Source: UBA940 sp031547885 (GTDB lineage: Bacteria; Bacteroidota; Bacteroidia; Bacteroidales; Rikenellaceae). From it: 64,000 nt of DNA. The position numbers and the translations under genes were made by a program. Under the pieces are notes generated by a model. That model did no database searches and was not told the origin of the DNA. It saw only the letters and a program-made list of their open reading frames with translations. The stretch is from NCBI GenBank assembly GCA_031547885.1, contig JAVBRO010000005.1, forward strand, positions 1 through 64,000. The letters are read 5' to 3'. Shown here piece after piece: positions 16,287-23,403 of the stretch (the first letter of the stretch is position 1; each line of letters starts with the position of its first letter).

Positions 16287-16769
16287 ATGATAAGTGTAAT
16301 TGCAGCGGTTGCGGACGATAATGTGATAGGCGCGGACAACGCCCTGCTGTGGCATATCACCGAGGATATGAAGATGTTCAGGCGCGTCACTTCGGGGCAT
16401 CCCGTCGTGATGGGGCGCAAGACTTTCGAATCGCTCGGCAGGCCGCTTCCCAACCGCACCAACGTCGTCATTACGCGCAATCCGGATTTCAGGGCCGATG
16501 GTGTCTGCACGGCCGGTTCGCTCGAAGAGGCTGTCGGGATGTTTCCGCCCGAAGAGGAAATTTTTGTGATAGGCGGCGGCGAGATCTACCGCCAGGCGAT
16601 GCCGCTGGCCGACCGGTTCTACCTTACGCGCGTGCACGCGGAATATAAAGGAGACACCTGTTTCCCGGACCGGGATCCCGCTGACTGGACCCTCGTCTCG
16701 TCCGAACACCACGACCGCGGCGAAAATTTTCCCCATCCTTTCGAATTCTTAGTCTACGAAAGAATATAG
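16287..16769 (+). CDS. folA: Dihydrofolate reductase
   Basis: The 160-residue enzyme has the standard layout: MISVIAAVADDNVIGADNAL, the substrate-binding LLWHITEDMKMFRRVT with the acidic catalytic residue in that helix, VVMGRKTFESLGRPLPNR, and the NADPH-binding IFVIGGGEIYRQAM at about residues 91-104. It reduces dihydrofolate, made by ThyA, back to tetrahydrofolate with NADPH and is the trimethoprim target. It is the last gene of the thyA operon; family 1 repeat C begins nine bases after its stop. Confidence 0.95.
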   Translation: MISVIAAVADDNVIGADNALLWHITEDMKMFRRVTSGHPVVMGRKTFESLGRPLPNRTNVVITRNPDFRADGVCTAGSLEEAVGMFPPEEEIFVIGGGEIYRQAMPLADRFYLTRVHAEYKGDTCFPDRDPADWTLVSSEHHDRGENFPHPFEFLVYERI

Positions 16770-17326
16770 TACCAACCGTCATCCCGAGTGAGCAGAAACC
16801 ATAGTGGATCTGCAGGGTTGTCCGCAAACTTTCGGCGACGAGGGATTTTCTTTATAAATAAGCCCGCTTAAGCCACTCGATTATTCTGTAGCTCCCTCGT
16901 CGTGCGATAGACGCTTATCTCTCGCGGCAACTTGTCGGATCGCCCTCGCTCGGGATGACAGTCAAGCCATTGCCGTTATTCTTATAAATTAGGTATTTGT
17001 ACCACCTCTGATCGGGTAGAACAGCCGCTGTATTTCTCATGGCGGCCGCATAACTTTGCACGAGCAAAGTTTTATAATTCCGCAGAAACTTGTTTCTGCA
17101 ACCGACGCTCGAAGCAGTAGCAGAGATTGCTTGCAAGCTATGCACTGCGAGGAGGAGGAAAGCGAAGCTAACGCCCCCTTGTTAAAGGGGGATAAAGGGG
17201 GATAGAGGGGGATTATTAAAAACCTTGAGGCATCACAGATGCCGCCATAATCTTTTACATAGCTTTGCTTTGACGAGAGTATTGTAATTGATTGTGGGTA
17301 TATAAAGCAAAGCTATGTAAAAGATT
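16770..17326. other. Long repeat-rich gene-free interval before the Hdr-like operon
   Basis: This stretch of about 560 bp holds family 1 repeat C and several perfect small hairpins (AACTTTGCACGAGCAAAGTT, GCAGAAACTTGTTTCTGC). It also holds three near-copies of GGGGGAT around 17175-17215 and a 27-bp inverted repeat at the right end. No gene is seen. It must contain the promoter of the Hdr-like operon, but I find no unambiguous TTTG/TAnnTTTG pair. Confidence 0.6.
16778..16959 (-). repeat. Family 1 palindromic repeat, copy C (182 bp), inverted
   Basis: Outer ends are GTCATCCCGAGTGAG and CTCGCTCGGGATGAC. Read leftward, its first half matches the first halves of copies A and B. Its other half matches the right half of copy D over about 65 bp (the block around CTGCAGGGTTGTCCG). 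It is therefore a mosaic of the two subtypes. Confidence 0.8.
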
Positions 17327-17330
17327 ATGG
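17245..17330. promoter_or_regulatory. 27-bp perfect inverted repeat overlapping a start codon
   Basis: The arms 17245..17271 and 17304..17330 are exact reverse complements (core ATAATCTTTTACATAGCTTT) separated by 32 bp. The ATG of the first Hdr-like gene (17327..17329) is inside the right arm. If the whole dyad is transcribed, the start codon is locked in a very stable stem; if transcription begins in the 32-bp spacer, it is free. The spacer contains TATATAAAG but no clear -33 box. Confidence 0.7.
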
Positions 17331-18022
17331 GAAAATACTTTGATATGTTAATGGAAGATGTGCGCCTCAAAGAAGGTTTAAAGGCGTGCATGAACTGCGG
17401 CGTCTGCACGGGTGTCTGTCCGTCGGCCGAATTCTATAATTACGATCCGCGCCAGATAGTCAACACGATACAGGGGCGCGACGACGCCGAGATCGAGGCG
17501 CTGCTCAAAAGCGACACCCTGTGGTACTGCGGCGAGTGCATGTCGTGCCGTCCGAGGTGCCCGCGCGGGAATACTCCCGGCTACATCATCCAGGCCATGA
17601 GAACGCTGTCGCAGAAGCTCGGCTTTTTCACCGAATCCGAGAAAGGCCGACAGCAGCTGGCCATCAAACGTATCATAGGGCAGCATATCCTCGACAAGGG
17701 TTACTGCATCACCCCGCGCCTCGTCGCTCCCAAGCTCCATCCCGAGCAGGGGCCGGTGTGGGAGTGGGCCACAAGGAACGATACCGACTTTTACACCCGT
17801 TTTTCGCCCAACTACATGGGTGCGGGCGCAGGTGCGCTGCGCAAGATCGACGAAGACGCCATCGCCGAGATCAACCGCATTTTCGAGGTGAGCGGCGGCA
17901 GGGCGTTCTTCGACAATATTGAGGAGGCCAGCGACCGCAAGGCCCGCGAAATGGGTTACGACGGCGCCACCGACGAATATATGATGCAGACCTATACCTA
18001 TAATTCCAATACACATCAATAA
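17327..18022 (+). CDS. HdrC-like ferredoxin subunit
   Basis: The 231-residue product has two [4Fe-4S] motifs near the N-terminus: CMNCGVCTGVCPS (about residues 21-32) and CGECMSCRPRCPRG (about 68-81). A mostly helical C-terminal domain of about 140 residues follows. It corresponds to HdrC, longer than the archaeal subunit, and should relay electrons between the HdrB-like and HdrA-like proteins. Further ATGs at 17345 and 17351 could be starts outside the inverted repeat; the cysteines lie downstream of all of them. It opens a five-gene rightward operon. No methanogenic substrate is expected in a Bacteroidota, so the redox partner is unknown. Confidence 0.83.
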   Translation: MGKYFDMLMEDVRLKEGLKACMNCGVCTGVCPSAEFYNYDPRQIVNTIQGRDDAEIEALLKSDTLWYCGECMSCRPRCPRGNTPGYIIQAMRTLSQKLGFFTESEKGRQQLAIKRIIGQHILDKGYCITPRLVAPKLHPEQGPVWEWATRNDTDFYTRFSPNYMGAGAGALRKIDEDAIAEINRIFEVSGGRAFFDNIEEASDRKAREMGYDGATDEYMMQTYTYNSNTHQ

Positions 18023-18183
18023 TAAATCATGAATCATGAATCATGAATTAAGGTGATGCTTCGCATCGTTTTTAATTCGTAATTAAACCCTGCTGCGCAG
18101 GTTTTTCCTCCTCGCAGTTCGGCATATTTCAAATAAATTTGAATCTGCGCTCACTCGCAGCGTCGGTTCGTAATTCGTAATTT
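18023..18183. repeat. Short-word inverted spacer inside the Hdr-like operon
   Basis: Repeated AATCATGAATC words on the left and TTCGTAATTCGTAATT words on the right surround small hairpins (GATGCTTCGCATC, ACCCTGCTGCGCAGGT). A similar CGTAATT word occurs near 3830. It separates the HdrC-like and HdrB-like genes, which in other organisms are adjacent. Confidence 0.5.
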
Positions 18184-19266
18184 ATGAAGAGGAGCAGTTG
18201 GAGGGAATACGAGAAAGAGATAGCGGACGACCACTATTATTACGCGCGGAGCTGCATCAGGCAGAACTTTTTTCCGGGCAGCGAGACAACTTTCCTGCGC
18301 ATAATGCGCGACCTGGGCAAGGACATCTACGACGACCCGCGCCACACTTCCTGCACGGGCATCGGCTACCACACCGACATCGTACCGCTCGACACCACGA
18401 TGGCGGTCGTCGCGCGCCAGTTCTCGCTGATGACCGAGGCCGGCTACGAGAATATGGCCATTTCGTGCATCACCTCGTTCGGTCTCTACACCGAGATCCT
18501 CGAAACGTGGCACGAATTCCCCGAGACCGAGGCACGCGCACGCGAAAACCTCTTCAAGGCCACCGGACGTGAGTTCAAAAAGCCGAAAAACCTGGCCCAT
18601 ACCTCGGACCTGGTTTTCCACAACCGTGAAGAGATCGCCGCCAGAGCCAAATATAAACTGGTGAACGCCGCCACGGGCGAACCGCTGAAGGTGGTCGAAC
18701 ACATCGGCTGTCATTACGCCAAGATATTTCCGAAATCGGGCATCGGCGGGTCGGAATTTCCTTACGTTCTGGCCGGGATGATCGAGGCGTGGGACGGTAA
18801 AGTGGTGGACTATCCCGAGCGCAGGCATTGCTGCGGATTCGGTTTCCGCAACTACGTCGTGCAGGCCAACCGCGGCTTTTCGATCGCCAATTCGCGCAAA
18901 AAATTCGAGTCGATGGCACCCTATAAGCCTGACTTTATGGTGGGCAACTGCCCTGGGTGCGCCATGTTCCTCGACAAGTGGCAATACACGATCGCCGAGA
19001 TGGAGGACGTCACCTACGGTACGGACGGCCGCGGAATCCCCGTGCTGACTTACGAGGAGATGGCGGGGCTGGTGCTGGGCTACGACCCGTGGGATATGGG
19101 GATGCAGATGCACCAGGTCGACGTCGAGCAGTTGCTCACGAAGATGGGCGTCAGGTACGATTCAGAGGCGAAGTTCCTTGGCCGAGCAGGAAAATACATA
19201 GGCGCGCCGCGCGAAGCCACCGTCAACAGTTTTTCAGGAGACAGAATTTACAGGATTAAGACATAA
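18184..19266 (+). CDS. HdrB-like subunit with one degenerate CCG domain
   Basis: The 360-residue product has the two-domain CCG layout of HdrB. The second domain is complete: Cys176, Cys216-Cys217, Cys256 and Cys259, in ERRHCCGFG and GNCPGCAMF. The first has Cys24, Cys57 and Cys95 at the right spacing, but the second Cys of the CC pair is Thr58 and the last Cys of CxxC is Ser98. In methanogen HdrB each CCG domain holds a noncubane [4Fe-4S] cluster that splits the heterodisulfide. Here only one such cluster can form with all its ligands. The protein is longer than HdrB (about 290) because of an insertion of about 60 residues between the domains and a C-terminal extension. Confidence 0.82.
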   Translation: MKRSSWREYEKEIADDHYYYARSCIRQNFFPGSETTFLRIMRDLGKDIYDDPRHTSCTGIGYHTDIVPLDTTMAVVARQFSLMTEAGYENMAISCITSFGLYTEILETWHEFPETEARARENLFKATGREFKKPKNLAHTSDLVFHNREEIAARAKYKLVNAATGEPLKVVEHIGCHYAKIFPKSGIGGSEFPYVLAGMIEAWDGKVVDYPERRHCCGFGFRNYVVQANRGFSIANSRKKFESMAPYKPDFMVGNCPGCAMFLDKWQYTIAEMEDVTYGTDGRGIPVLTYEEMAGLVLGYDPWDMGMQMHQVDVEQLLTKMGVRYDSEAKFLGRAGKYIGAPREATVNSFSGDRIYRIKT

Positions 19267-19280
19267 AGCAAACCGGCTGC

Positions 19281-19348
19281 CGTCATTGCGAGGAATGTAA
19301 TGACGAAGCAATCCAGACTAGATTGCTTCACATTCGTTCGCAATGACG
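19281..19348. repeat. Family 2 palindromic repeat, intergenic copy (68 bp)
   Basis: The outer ends CGTCATTGCGA and TCGCAATGACG are inverted, with an inner pair GAAGCAATC / GATTGCTTC. This word set is common between genes in several bacterial phyla. It fills most of the gap between the HdrB-like and HdrA-like genes. Two further copies lie inside coding sequence at 46528 and 49652. Confidence 0.8.
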
Positions 19349-19370
19349 AGACCGGTAAACGGAATATATT

Positions 19371-20384
19371 ATGAATTCAAAGGTTATCGTAATAGGCGGA
19401 GGCCCTGCCGGGATGCAGGCGGCCCTGTCGCTCAAAACGGCCGGAATCGACCCGGTCATCATCGAACGGTCGGGCGCGCTGGGCGGAAAGCTCCGCGAGT
19501 GGCACCATCTTTTCCCTACATCTACGCCCGCCCGGGAGGTGCTCGAAAAATTCGAAAAGGATCTCCAGGCCGCCGGGATAGAGCCGGTGTTCCACACCGA
19601 GGTCGAAGGCATTTCGGACACAGGTGTGCTCCTCCAGGAAGGCAAGACTATGGACGCAGATGCGGTGATAGTGGCTTCGGGCTTCGATGTTTTCGACGCG
19701 CGCCTCAAGGAAGAGTACGGCTACAAAATATACGACAATGTCTTCACGACTGTCGACATCGAACGGATGCTCAACGAAGGGCAGGTGGCTCTTCAAGACG
19801 GAACCAAGCCGCGCCGCATAGCTTTCCTGCATTGCGTGGGTTCGCGCGACGAGAAGGTCAACCAGAAACACTGCTCGAAGGTGTGCTGCATCACGGGCGT
19901 CAAACAGGCTATGGAGCTGAAAACTATCTTCCCTGACGCCGACATATACAATTTCTATATGGATATCCGCATGTTCGGCCCCGGTTACGAGGAACTTTAC
20001 CAGCAGGCCCAGCAGGATTACAATATCAACTTCATCCGCGGGCGCGTTTCAGAGGCCAGCGCGACCATCGACGGGAAGATACAGATCAAGGCCGAGGATA
20101 CTCTCGTGGGCCGTCCGATGAAGATGACGGTCGATATGCTGGTGCTGATCGTGGGTATGAAATCCGGAGCCAGCAACGAGAATTTCGCAAGGACCAAAGG
20201 CGTGAACCTGGCGCAGAGCGGTTTCATATCCCCGGCAGACCCATTCATCGGCAACGTTTCGTCGGGCCGTCCGAACCTCTTCTACGCAGGCACCGTGACA
20301 GCCCCGAAAACCGTCGGCGAAAGCATCAACGAGGGTGCGCTCGCCGCCGAAAGAGCTGTCGAATATCTTAAAAACAGGGCATGA
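19371..20384 (+). CDS. Short HdrA-like FAD subunit
   Basis: The 337-residue flavoprotein has the FAD-binding IGGGPAGMQAALSLKTAG (about residues 8-25), GALGGKLREWHH and the HdrA-specific cysteine group CVGSRDEKVNQKHCSKVCC (about 155-173) that binds a [4Fe-4S] cluster beside the flavin. A second dinucleotide stretch ends with FYAGTVTAPKTVGESINEG. Canonical HdrA is about 650 residues with ferredoxin domains attached; here they are absent and a separate ferredoxin gene follows, overlapping by the ATGA tetranucleotide. It is similar in size to QmoA-type proteins. It may bifurcate or simply transfer electrons at the cytoplasmic face. Confidence 0.85.
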   Translation: MNSKVIVIGGGPAGMQAALSLKTAGIDPVIIERSGALGGKLREWHHLFPTSTPAREVLEKFEKDLQAAGIEPVFHTEVEGISDTGVLLQEGKTMDADAVIVASGFDVFDARLKEEYGYKIYDNVFTTVDIERMLNEGQVALQDGTKPRRIAFLHCVGSRDEKVNQKHCSKVCCITGVKQAMELKTIFPDADIYNFYMDIRMFGPGYEELYQQAQQDYNINFIRGRVSEASATIDGKIQIKAEDTLVGRPMKMTVDMLVLIVGMKSGASNENFARTKGVNLAQSGFISPADPFIGNVSSGRPNLFYAGTVTAPKTVGESINEGALAAERAVEYLKNRA

Positions 20385-20716
20385 GTGCGATAAACTGGGG
20401 GTACGGAATAAACCAGCCGCGTGCGATCGATCTCGACCGCAACGACCTGCTTCCCGCCAAAGAGATACAGAACGAGATGCCCGAACTGGGGGCCTGCATC
20501 GCCTGCGGGGGGTGTACCGCTACCTGTACGGCCGGAAACCTCACCTCGTTCAACTTCCGCAAGGTGCATACGCTCGTCCGCCGCGGCGAATACGCGACCG
20601 CCTATGCCGAAATGAACAAGTGCATGCTGTGCGGGAAGTGCCGCCTGGTCTGCCCGCGGGGGATAAACACGCGCGGGGTGGTGCGGCTCATCAAACGCAA
20701 ACTGGGGGATTACTAA
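20381..20716 (+). CDS. Second HdrC-like two-cluster ferredoxin
   Basis: The 111-residue protein carries CIACGGCTATCTAG at about residues 39-52 and CMLCGKCRLVCPRG at about 87-100, two [4Fe-4S] motifs with HdrC-like spacing. The first lacks the Pro after its last Cys. It overlaps the HdrA-like gene by four bases and abuts the next gene directly (TAA then ATG), which implies tight stoichiometric coupling. It probably links the HdrA-like flavoprotein to the membrane protein encoded next. Confidence 0.85.
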   Translation: MSAINWGYGINQPRAIDLDRNDLLPAKEIQNEMPELGACIACGGCTATCTAGNLTSFNFRKVHTLVRRGEYATAYAEMNKCMLCGKCRLVCPRGINTRGVVRLIKRKLGDY

Positions 20717-22531
20717 ATGGCAGGACTAACATTTTACCACGGTTTTGTAATCCCGTTCATTGTGGGGACGTCGGTGCTTTTCGCCGTCATCCTCTATAAA
20801 TACGTCCGCTGGTTCTTCCGCCTGCCGGATTATGACAGGCGGAAAGTGTGGTGCAATTTCTTTTCCGTCGAAACTGTCAAGGGGGTCTGGGAAGTCTTTA
20901 CCGAGTGCCTTCTGCACCGCCGCGTATGGAAAGTGAACCGCCTGCTGGGCTACATGCACATGAGTTTCGCGCTCGGGTGGTTCCTGCTGATAGTTGTCGG
21001 GTGGATCGAGACCGTCGCATACCTCGGCTTTCGGTATGTGCCGCTGCAGGGCCATATCTTCTTTAAATATTTCACCACCTCGCTCGACCACGGTCCTGTG
21101 TGGGGCATCAACTTCGAGGCGGTGATGGACCTGCTGCTGCTGTATGTGCTTTCGGGACTCGCCCTTGCGATGTACAAGAGGGTGCGTGCCCGGGCGCTGG
21201 GGATGAAGAAAACCACGAAACTGCAGCCGGGCGACAAGGTGGCCCTTACGTCGCTGTGGTTCATATTCCCGATGCGCCTGCTGGCCGAAAGTTTTACAAG
21301 CGGGATACACCACACGGGAAGTTTCCTTACGGGTTCGATCGGGAGCGCGCTCGCCTCGATAATTCCGGCGGGTGCTATGCCCCATCTGGAACTCGCCGCG
21401 TGGTGGATGTACTCCGCCGCGCTCGGGGTATTCTTCGTTTCGATGCCCTTCTCGCGCTACATGCACATCTTTACCGAAGTTCCGCTGATCTTTATGCGTC
21501 GCTGGGGCATCCATAGTGAAGAGCGGGAAAAGAGTTTCGACCACTTCCAGTTGGAGGCGTGTTCGCGGTGCGGCATCTGCATCGACCCGTGCCAGCTGCA
21601 GCGCGACGCCGGATTCAATAAGGTCCAGTCCGTCTATTTCATCCGCGACCGCCGATACAACCGTCTTGGGCGCGATGTGGCTGACAACTGCCTGATGTGC
21701 GGGCGCTGCGAGGTGAAGTGTCCGGTGGGTCTTGAGCTCAACACTCTGAGGCTCAATAGTCGCCACACGATACACAACACACCGTCGGACGGACGCTACA
21801 GCTATGTGAAAGGGCTGGACCTGTCGGAAGGAGAGGGCCGGGTAGGGTATTTCGCCGGTTGTATGACGCTGCTCTCTCCGCGGATCCTGAAAGCCATGGA
21901 GAGCATCTTCACGGCGGCGGGCGAGGATGTATGGTGGGCCGACCGCAACGGGGGAGTCTGCTGCGGGCGTCCGCTCAAACTTTCGGGCGACATCGACGCC
22001 GCGCGCGACATGATAGCCTACAACCTCAATCTGTTCCGCAACCACCGCATCACCACGCTCGTCACTTCGTGTCCCATATGTCTGAAAGTTTTTAAAGAGG
22101 ATTACAAACTCGACGATATCGAAGTTCTGCACCACTCCGAATATATCAAGCGGCTGATCGATGAGGGGCGGATTTCGCTCACGAAAGGCGCGGAAACCGT
22201 CACTTACCACGACCCGTGCGAACTGGGGCGCGGCGGCGGTATCTACGACGAACCGCGCGAAGTGCTGGCCGTGGTTGGTGTTCTGGTCGAGCCCGAAGAG
22301 ACGCGCGAAAATTCGCTATGTTGCGGGAGCAGCCTTGCCGACACGGTCATCAACAACATGGGGCAGACCCATATAGCACGTGCCGTCGGGGAGCAACTGA
22401 ACGCCACGGGGGCGTCGCTGGTCGTGACGGCCTGCCCGCTCTGCAAAAAGGCCATAACGCGCGGAACTTCTAAGCCGGTGCTCGATCTCGCCGAAGTCGT
22501 CGAACGCAGTTTGGTCCGTCCTGCAAACTGA
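20717..22531 (+). CDS. Membrane cytochrome b / ferredoxin / double-CCG fusion (HdrE-HdrD-like)
   Basis: The 604-residue protein is a fusion. Residues 1 to about 260 hold five or six membrane spans with His residues suited to haem b (GYMHMSFALGW, SRYMHIFTEVP), like HdrE or NarI. Residues about 275-350 hold two [4Fe-4S] motifs, CSRCGICIDPC and CLMCGRCEVKCPVG. The C-terminal 230 residues have two complete CCG domains (AGCMTLL, GGVCCGR, SCPICLK; then DPCELG, SLCCGSS, ACPLCKK). This is the HdrDE/DsrMK arrangement in one chain and should connect menaquinol to a cytoplasmic thiol or disulfide reaction. It ends the operon. Confidence 0.88.
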   Translation: MAGLTFYHGFVIPFIVGTSVLFAVILYKYVRWFFRLPDYDRRKVWCNFFSVETVKGVWEVFTECLLHRRVWKVNRLLGYMHMSFALGWFLLIVVGWIETVAYLGFRYVPLQGHIFFKYFTTSLDHGPVWGINFEAVMDLLLLYVLSGLALAMYKRVRARALGMKKTTKLQPGDKVALTSLWFIFPMRLLAESFTSGIHHTGSFLTGSIGSALASIIPAGAMPHLELAAWWMYSAALGVFFVSMPFSRYMHIFTEVPLIFMRRWGIHSEEREKSFDHFQLEACSRCGICIDPCQLQRDAGFNKVQSVYFIRDRRYNRLGRDVADNCLMCGRCEVKCPVGLELNTLRLNSRHTIHNTPSDGRYSYVKGLDLSEGEGRVGYFAGCMTLLSPRILKAMESIFTAAGEDVWWADRNGGVCCGRPLKLSGDIDAARDMIAYNLNLFRNHRITTLVTSCPICLKVFKEDYKLDDIEVLHHSEYIKRLIDEGRISLTKGAETVTYHDPCELGRGGGIYDEPREVLAVVGVLVEPEETRENSLCCGSSLADTVINNMGQTHIARAVGEQLNATGASLVVTACPLCKKAITRGTSKPVLDLAEVVERSLVRPAN

Positions 22532-22544
22532 ACAGAAACTGATC

Positions 22545-22574
22545 TGTCATCCCGAGCGCAGCCGAGGGATGACA
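22545..22574. repeat. Collapsed family 1 repeat (ends only)
   Basis: TGTCATCCC and GGGATGACA are inverted around GAGCGCAGCCGA. This is what remains of the outer ends of a family 1 element after internal loss, or the minimal form of it. It separates the Hdr-like operon from ybaK. Confidence 0.6.
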
Positions 22575-22591
22575 CAGCGTGATAATAACGA

Positions 22592-23077
22592 ATGAAGCAA
22601 CTCCCGAAGACAAATGCCGCCCGCCTGTTGGACAAGGCTGGTATAAAATACGAACTCAATCCTTACGAGGTTGATGAGGACGACCTTTCGGCCGTCCATG
22701 TCGCCGAACAGTTGGGCGTCGATCCGGGCCTGCTTTTCAAGACGCTGGTCCTGCGCGGCGACCGTACGGGGATATTCGTCTGCGTGATTCCCGGCGACGC
22801 CGAAGTCGATCTGAAAAAGGCGGCGAAAATTTCCGGCAACAAGAACGCCGATCTGATCCCCATGAAGGAACTTCTGCCGACCGCCGGTTATATCCGCGGG
22901 GCGTGTTCGCCGATCGGGATGAAGAAACACTTTCCAACCTATCTGGACTCCTCTGCATCAGACAGGCCCGTCGTTTACATAAGTGCTGGGGTGCGCGGCC
23001 TGCAGATCCGGCTCGACCCGGCAGACCTCGCGCTATACACCGACGCAAAGGATGCCGACCTCGTCAGCGAAGGTTGA
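22592..23077 (+). CDS. ybaK: Cys-tRNA(Pro)/Cys-tRNA(Cys) deacylase YbaK/EbsC
   Basis: The 161-residue product is full-length for YbaK. It begins KTNAARLLDKAGIKYELNPY and has the conserved VFVC-like strand (GIFVCVIPGDAEVDLKKAAK), the KNADLIPMKEL helix and the GYIRGACSPIGMKK loop (about residues 99-112) that shapes the active site. It hydrolyses cysteine misacylated on tRNA-Pro in the cytosol. It stands alone behind a small palindrome and is followed by a clear terminator. Confidence 0.92.
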   Translation: MKQLPKTNAARLLDKAGIKYELNPYEVDEDDLSAVHVAEQLGVDPGLLFKTLVLRGDRTGIFVCVIPGDAEVDLKKAAKISGNKNADLIPMKELLPTAGYIRGACSPIGMKKHFPTYLDSSASDRPVVYISAGVRGLQIRLDPADLALYTDAKDADLVSEG

Positions 23078-23088
23078 AATTGCTGGAT

Positions 23089-23118
23089 CAGCCTGAAAAA
23101 CAGGCTGGTATTTTTTTT
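23089..23118 (+). terminator. Terminator of ybaK
   Basis: The stem CAGCCTG / CAGGCTG has an AAAAA loop and is followed by TATTTTTTTT. Confidence 0.85.
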
Positions 23119-23296
23119 ACTCGATTTTGAAATGTTTCGTAGCGCAAAAAAATCCGACTGGGGAAAAAGTCGTTAAGCGGTGGGCGGCTAAAAGCGCGAA
23201 AAAGGGGCCGGTTTGTTTACAAACCCGCGATTAGGCGCCCTTTTTCAGCGTTAGACGTCCGACCGTAGGCTTTTTAGCCCGTCGGCCGGTTTTGCT

Positions 23297-23319
23297 CCAC
23301 TTTTGCCGGCCAAAAGTGG
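23297..23319. terminator. Hairpin at the end of the MacB-like operon
   Basis: The 9-bp stem CCACTTTTG / CAAAAGTGG surrounds CCGGC. It lies 85 bp beyond the leftward permease stop and could end that transcript. Confidence 0.5.
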
Positions 23320-23403
23320 AAAAGAATTATTCCTTTTTTTAAGCCGTCTGACTCGTCCTAAGAATACACCAACCTAATATTTGGACTGAACCAAAGTGCA
23401 CCC

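Larger units (their letters stand above)
23078..23403. other. Convergent gene-free interval with several hairpins
   Basis: Apart from two clear hairpin features, this interval of about 325 bp contains GAAAAAGGGGC answered by GCGCCCTTTTTC, and GGCTAAAA-type words answered by CTTTTTAGCC. It therefore folds extensively on both strands. No open frame has family resemblance. A structured RNA cannot be excluded, but two facing gene ends explain the terminators. Confidence 0.55.

Noticed and set aside
17175..17215. GGGGGAT tandem copies as a CRISPR or VNTR
   Set aside because: Only three imperfect short copies, no spacers of fixed length, no cas genes.
17245..17330. Classical invertible promoter
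   Set aside because: The 32-bp spacer is much shorter than in known Bacteroides promoter inversions, no invertase gene is near, and the start codon lies in the arm itself. Kept only as one of several options.
20726..22210. Antisense open frame of 494 codons over the cytochrome-CCG fusion
   Set aside because: It is a shadow of a gene with intact cysteine motifs; the antisense product shows none.
17327..22531. Methanogen-type heterodisulfide reductase
   Set aside because: No CoM/CoB genes are expected or seen; the HdrB-like subunit lacks cluster ligands and the operon ends in a quinone-type cytochrome.
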